Shown here piece after piece: positions 60,857-64,000 of a stretch of DNA of 64,000 bases. The first letter of the stretch is position 1, and each line of letters begins with the position of its first letter. Both the position numbers and the translations under genes were made by a program. Source of the DNA: an uncultured Stenotrophomonas sp. GTDB lineage: Bacteria; Pseudomonadota; Gammaproteobacteria; Xanthomonadales; Xanthomonadaceae. A model generated the notes under the pieces. It had not been told where the DNA came from. It saw nothing but the letters and a program-made list of their open reading frames with translations, and searched no databases. The stretch is taken from positions 124,001-188,000 of the forward strand of contig CAJYNG010000021.1 of assembly GCA_913775725.1 (NCBI GenBank), given 5' to 3'.

Positions 60857-62728
60857 TCAGCGGTAGCCGGCCGCCTGCAGCTCGAACAGCTCGGCATAAC
60901 GGCCGCCTTCGGCCATCAGTTGCTCATGGGTGCCACTGGCCTCGATCCGGCCATCGGCAAGCACCAGGATACGGTCGGCCATGCGTACCGAGGAAAAGCG
61001 GTGGGAAATCAGCACTGCGGTGCGATTATCCGCCAGTTCCCTGAACCGCTGGAACACCTCGAACTCACTGCGCGCATCCAGCGCTGCTGTTGGCTCATCC
61101 AGGATCATCACCTGCGCATTGCGCATCCATGCGCGGGCGATGGCGATCTTCTGCCATTGGCCGCCGGACAGGTCCACGCCCTGCTTGAAGCGGCGGCCGA
61201 TCAGCTGGTCGTAGCCGCCGGGCAGGTCGTCGATCACTTCCTCGGCCATGCCGCGCCGCGCGGCGTCGGCGATGCGTGGCTGGTCATCCATCGCCTCCAC
61301 CTGGCCGACGCCGATGTTCTCGCCGGCGCTGAGGTTGTAGCGCACGAAGTCCTGGAAGATCACCCCGAGATTGGCGCGCAGGTCGTCCAGGTCGTAGTCG
61401 CGCAGGTCGCGGCCATCGAGCAGGATGCGGCCTTCGTCCGGTTCGTACAGACGCGCCAGCAGCTTGACCAGGGTGGTCTTGCCCGCACCGTTCTCGCCGA
61501 CCAGGGCCAGCACTTCACCGGCGTGCAGCTGGAAATCCAGATGGCGCACCGCCCACTGCTCGGCGTCGGGATAGCGGAAGCCGACGTTCTCGAACACGAA
61601 GCCCTGTCGGATCGGCTGCGGCACGCGCGCGGCGCCTTCACGCGAGTGGATTTCCGGCTCGATCTGGAAGAACGAGAACAGGTCATCCAGGTACAGCGCC
61701 TGGCTGGCCACCTGCGAGAAGCCGATCAGCAGGCCTTCCAGCAGCTGGCGCAGGCGCAGGAAGCTGCCGGCGAGGAAGGTCAGGTCGCCGATCGAAAAGT
61801 CGCCGCGCACCGTGCGCCACGCAATGTAGGCGTAGGCGGTGTAATACCCCAGCGTGCCCAGCGCAGCCAGCAGCGTGCCCCAGAACGCGCGGCGCCGTGC
61901 AAGCGCCCGGTTGGCCTGGAACAGCGCCACCGACAGGCGCCGGTAGCGCTCCACCAGGAAGCGGTGCAGGTTGTAGATTTTTACTTCCTTGGCTGTTTCC
62001 ACGCTGGCGCCGAGCTGGCGCAGGTAGTCGAGCTGGCGGCGCTCGGGCGTCCACTGGAAGTTGAGGCTGTAGCCGGCCGCATTGAAGTGCGATTCGCCGA
62101 TGAAGGCCGGCACCAGTGCCAGCGCCAGCAGCAGAATCAACCATGGCGCATACACCAGCAGGCCGACGGCGAGGCTGGCCACGGTGATCGCGTCCTGCAC
62201 CTGACCGAACAGCTGGCTCATCAGGTTCATCCGGCCCATGGTCTGGCGCCGTGCACGGTCCAGCTTGTCCTGCAGGTCCGGGTCCTCGAAGTCCTCCAGA
62301 TCCAGCGTTGCCGCGTGTTCCATCAGCCGGATGCTGGTGACGTTGGCGAACAGTTCCGAGAGCAGCGCGTCGGCATAGCTGACCAGCCGGCCGAGCAGGT
62401 CCGAGGCGATGGCCAGGCCGAATTCCAGCGCCAGCAGGCCCAGCAGTGGATTGAGCACGCCGCTCGACAGCGCCTCGCCCAGCGGCGGGAAGCCCGCATC
62501 GTGCTGGCTCAGGTGCAGGGCGCTGTCGATGATCAGCTTGCCGACGTAGAGCATCGCCACCGGCAGCAGCGCACGGATCAGGCGCAGCCCGAGGCTGGCC
62601 AGGGTGAGCGCAGGGCTGGTATGCCAGACCATGCGCAGGAACGGCGGCAGGTTGCGCATGGCCCTGAAGCGCTGGCGCAGGCTGGGTTTCTTCGCGGCGG
62701 CAGCGCCAGCGGTGGGGGTAGCAGGCAT
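60857..62728 (-). CDS. ABC transporter, fused membrane and ATPase domains
   Basis: A 623-residue exporter subunit: six predicted helices (about 35-350) followed by an ATPase domain with Walker A GENGAGKTT, signature LSGGQWQK and Walker B VMILDEPTA. It probably works as a homodimer, since no partner gene adjoins it. The loop regions lack peptidase or signal extensions. The substrate is not apparent; close relatives include lipid-A- and drug-type exporters, but the relation is loose. The N-terminal 25 residues (MPATPTAGAAAAKKPS...) are not conserved and an internal start is possible. Confidence 0.9.
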   Translation of the reverse strand: MPATPTAGAAAAKKPSLRQRFRAMRNLPPFLRMVWHTSPALTLASLGLRLIRALLPVAMLYVGKLIIDSALHLSQHDAGFPPLGEALSSGVLNPLLGLLALEFGLAIASDLLGRLVSYADALLSELFANVTSIRLMEHAATLDLEDFEDPDLQDKLDRARRQTMGRMNLMSQLFGQVQDAITVASLAVGLLVYAPWLILLLALALVPAFIGESHFNAAGYSLNFQWTPERRQLDYLRQLGASVETAKEVKIYNLHRFLVERYRRLSVALFQANRALARRRAFWGTLLAALGTLGYYTAYAYIAWRTVRGDFSIGDLTFLAGSFLRLRQLLEGLLIGFSQVASQALYLDDLFSFFQIEPEIHSREGAARVPQPIRQGFVFENVGFRYPDAEQWAVRHLDFQLHAGEVLALVGENGAGKTTLVKLLARLYEPDEGRILLDGRDLRDYDLDDLRANLGVIFQDFVRYNLSAGENIGVGQVEAMDDQPRIADAARRGMAEEVIDDLPGGYDQLIGRRFKQGVDLSGGQWQKIAIARAWMRNAQVMILDEPTAALDARSEFEVFQRFRELADNRTAVLISHRFSSVRMADRILVLADGRIEASGTHEQLMAEGGRYAELFELQAAGYR

Positions 62729-62801
62729 GCGCGTATTGTGCGCGCCTGATACGTGCAGATGGGGTCAGTGCAGCCGTGTGGCCGGCACCGGGGTCAGCAC
62801 C

Positions 62802-62840
62802 GGGGTCAGATCCCTTTGCCACGCAAAGGGATCTGACCCC
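62802..62840. repeat. Hairpin repeat (GGGGTCAGATCCC type), copy 1
   Basis: GGGGTCAGATCCCTTTG pairs with CAAAGGGATCTGACCCC, 17 bp perfect with a 5-nt loop (CCACG). A related hairpin follows at 62854-62890, and a CTCTGACCCCGG fragment occurs at 56441-56454. Confidence 0.8.
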
Positions 62841-62853
62841 ACCAGCCTGGATC

Positions 62854-62890
62854 GGGTCAGAGCCCTTCGCGAAGCGAAGGGATCCGACCC
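62854..62890. repeat. Hairpin repeat (GGGTCAGAGCCC type), copy 2
   Basis: GGGTCAGAGCCCTTCGC pairs with GCGAAGGGATCCGACCC, with one or two mismatches; it is the same type as 62802-62840 with a shared GGTCAGA..CCCTT core. Together with copy 1 it fills the space upstream of the ABC exporter gene. Confidence 0.78.
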
Positions 62891-62998
62891 TCCCGCATCC
62901 GGATCCACCCCGCCAACCCACAGTAGCGCCGGCTTTTGATGTTGCTCTGGTTGTTGCCTCTGCGGGTGCCGGGCGGCAGCCCGGCCAACAAAAGCCTC

Positions 62999-63448
62999 TT
63001 ACGGCAGCGGTGGCAGCAGCCCCGCACCCAGTCGGTTCCAGGCGTTGATCACTGCAATGCCCATGCTCAGGTCACTGATGCCCTTCTCATCGAAGTGCGG
63101 TGCCAGTGCATCGAACGCCGCCTGCGACGGCGCACCGTCGGTCAGCCGGGTCAGTGCCTCGGCCCAGCCCAGCGCCGCGCGTTCGCGCGCATCGAAGAAA
63201 CGGCTTTCGTGCCAGGCGGGCAGGGTGTCCAGCTTGCGCGGCTCGATGCCGCCCTTGCGCAGCGCGGTGCCGTGCATGTCCATGCAGTAGCCGCAGCCGT
63301 TGAGCTGCGACACGCGCAGGAACACCAGTTCCATCAGGGTCGGATCGATCGAGCTGTCATGCACCGCCTGGCTGGTGGCCAGCAGGCCCTTGAAGGCTTC
63401 GGCGGCCAGGCGGGTGTAAGGGACGCGGGGAGAGGCATGGTTCGACAT
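62999..63448 (-). CDS. Carboxymuconolactone decarboxylase-family protein (AhpD-like)
   Basis: A 149-residue protein of the AhpD/CMD superfamily. The redox-type motif NGCGYCMDMHG gives Cys52, Cys55 and His59, the arrangement of peroxidase-like AhpD proteins rather than true decarboxylases. ATG at 63448 has GGAG 9 nt upstream. It is 36 nt downstream of, and on the same strand as, an ECF41-type sigma factor gene, a pairing known for that sigma group, and an ECF41-like promoter lies inside the sigma gene's end. Its likely job is thiol-based peroxide or redox handling. Confidence 0.9.
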   Translation of the reverse strand: MSNHASPRVPYTRLAAEAFKGLLATSQAVHDSSIDPTLMELVFLRVSQLNGCGYCMDMHGTALRKGGIEPRKLDTLPAWHESRFFDARERAALGWAEALTRLTDGAPSQAAFDALAPHFDEKGISDLSMGIAVINAWNRLGAGLLPPLP

Positions 63449-63484
63449 CGGGGGCTCCACGGCGGCCACGATGGCCGCCTTTCA

Positions 63485-64000
63485 TTACAAGGACGCCGCG
63501 CCGTCACCGCGCGTGACAACGTCCGGCAACTTTTCCGGATTCAACACGCTGTACACATGGGCGATGCGGCCATCGACCACTTCGATGGTGGTGATCGAGT
63601 GCAGGCGATCGCCCTGGAAACGCAGGATCGCCGGTTCGCCGTTGACATAGCCCAGCTGCGCCGGATGCACCGCACCACGACGGGCGATGGCCCAGAACAG
63701 GCGGCCGATGCGCTCGGCGCCCAGCAGCGGGCGGATCGCCGCGGTAACCACGCCGCCACCGTCGGAGACCAGCAGCGCGTTGGCGTGCAGCAGGGCCTGG
63801 ATCGCCTCGCTGTCGCCGCGCTGCGAGGCGTCCATGAAGCGCGTGAGCAACTGCCGGTGCTGGCCTGCATCGGCGTTGAAGCGCGGTCGTCCGGCCTGCA
63901 GGCGCTGCCGGGCACGGTGTACCAGTTGCCGGCAGTTGGCCTCGCTGTGGCCGATCAGGTCGGCGATTTCGCGGTAGTCGTGGTCGAAGGCCTCCTTCAG
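63485..64000 (-). CDS. ECF41-type sigma factor with fused SnoaL-like domain (partial, N-terminus beyond window)
   Basis: The last 171 codons of a gene that enters from the right edge. The visible part starts in sigma region 4 (KEAFDHDYREIADLIGHSEANCRQLVHRARQRL), the helix-turn-helix that reads -35 elements, and continues into a C-terminal SnoaL-like domain of about 110 residues. That extension with the motif SDGGGVV is the mark of ECF41 sigma factors, in which it controls activity in place of an anti-sigma protein. The CMD-family gene next to it and a matching promoter fit that group. Region 2 lies outside the window. Confidence 0.88.
   Translation of the reverse strand: MKEAFDHDYREIADLIGHSEANCRQLVHRARQRLQAGRPRFNADAGQHRQLLTRFMDASQRGDSEAIQALLHANALLVSDGGGVVTAAIRPLLGAERIGRLFWAIARRGAVHPAQLGYVNGEPAILRFQGDRLHSITTIEVVDGRIAHVYSVLNPEKLPDVVTRGDGAASL
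63492..63518 (-). promoter_or_regulatory. ECF41-like promoter of the CMD-family gene
   Basis: On the minus strand TGTCAC (63513-63518) and CGTC (63492-63495) are separated by 17 nt, the reported ECF41 -35 (TGTCACA) and -10 (CGTC) spacing. The -10 lies 44 nt before the CMD start and inside the 3' end of the sigma gene. Confidence 0.6.

Overview
The window is a GC-rich (roughly two-thirds G+C) chromosomal segment of a gammaproteobacterium of the Xanthomonadaceae. The most specific clue is a set of short palindromic repeats that begin with GTAG (gene-end hairpins such as GTAGAGCCGAGC...GCTCGGCTCTAC). These match the SMAG repeats described in Stenotrophomonas maltophilia, so that species complex is the best guess. 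Gene content (RNase E, RluB/RluC, ScpAB, a full Ccm system, cytochrome bd, an Oar-like TonB receptor, ECF41-type sigma factor) fits. No phage, IS element, CRISPR array or rRNA operon was seen; the segment reads as core genome with one carbohydrate-utilisation island-like cluster.

Layout. 0-1.1 kb: start of an MFS permease gene (cut by the window edge) and two tandem tRNA-Pro(CGG) genes, each with its own promoter and terminator. 1.1-7.7 kb: divergent cytochrome bd genes, cydABX on the minus strand and cydDC on the plus strand, with a perfect FNR/Anr-type box between them. 7.7-9.3 kb: DUF1294 protein and a MetX-family acyltransferase. 9.4-16.2 kb: the complete ccmABCDEFGHI cytochrome c maturation operon. 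16.4-18.4 kb: methionine-type aminotransferase plus omega-amidase. 18.4-21.3 kb: two unknown small proteins, an MFS exporter and a divergent AraC regulator. 21.4-24.8 kb: scpA-scpB-rluB. 25.2-25.8 kb: YciI- and BolA-family genes.

25.9-39.0 kb is the most interesting part: a LacI regulator, a 1018-residue Oar-like TonB-dependent receptor, and a tightly coupled operon encoding a lipoprotein glycoside hydrolase of the GH144 ('glycoamylase', PF10091) type, an ABC sugar-binding lipoprotein, two permeases, a 1055-residue exported multidomain hydrolase-like protein and an exported EEP-family phosphodiesterase. Two LacI-type operators (consensus TGNAANCGNTTNCA) stand before the regulator and before the operon. 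I infer a glucan uptake and degradation locus, possibly for beta-1,2-glucans.

39.2-48.5 kb: rne and divergent rluC, a repeat-rich gap, zupT, a TonB-domain lipoprotein, phhB, nfuA and a repetitive membrane protein. 48.5-56.4 kb: barnase/barstar-type pair, Mn superoxide dismutase, an apparently inactive EEP protein, a POT peptide transporter, a rhomboid protease, small proteins, and cyclopropane fatty acid synthase. 56.5-64 kb: M3 peptidase, glutathione peroxidase, TlpA-like protein, ferredoxin-NADP reductase with a Fur-like box, an ABC exporter, and a carboxymuconolactone decarboxylase gene next to an ECF41-like sigma factor (cut by the window edge) with a matching promoter between them.
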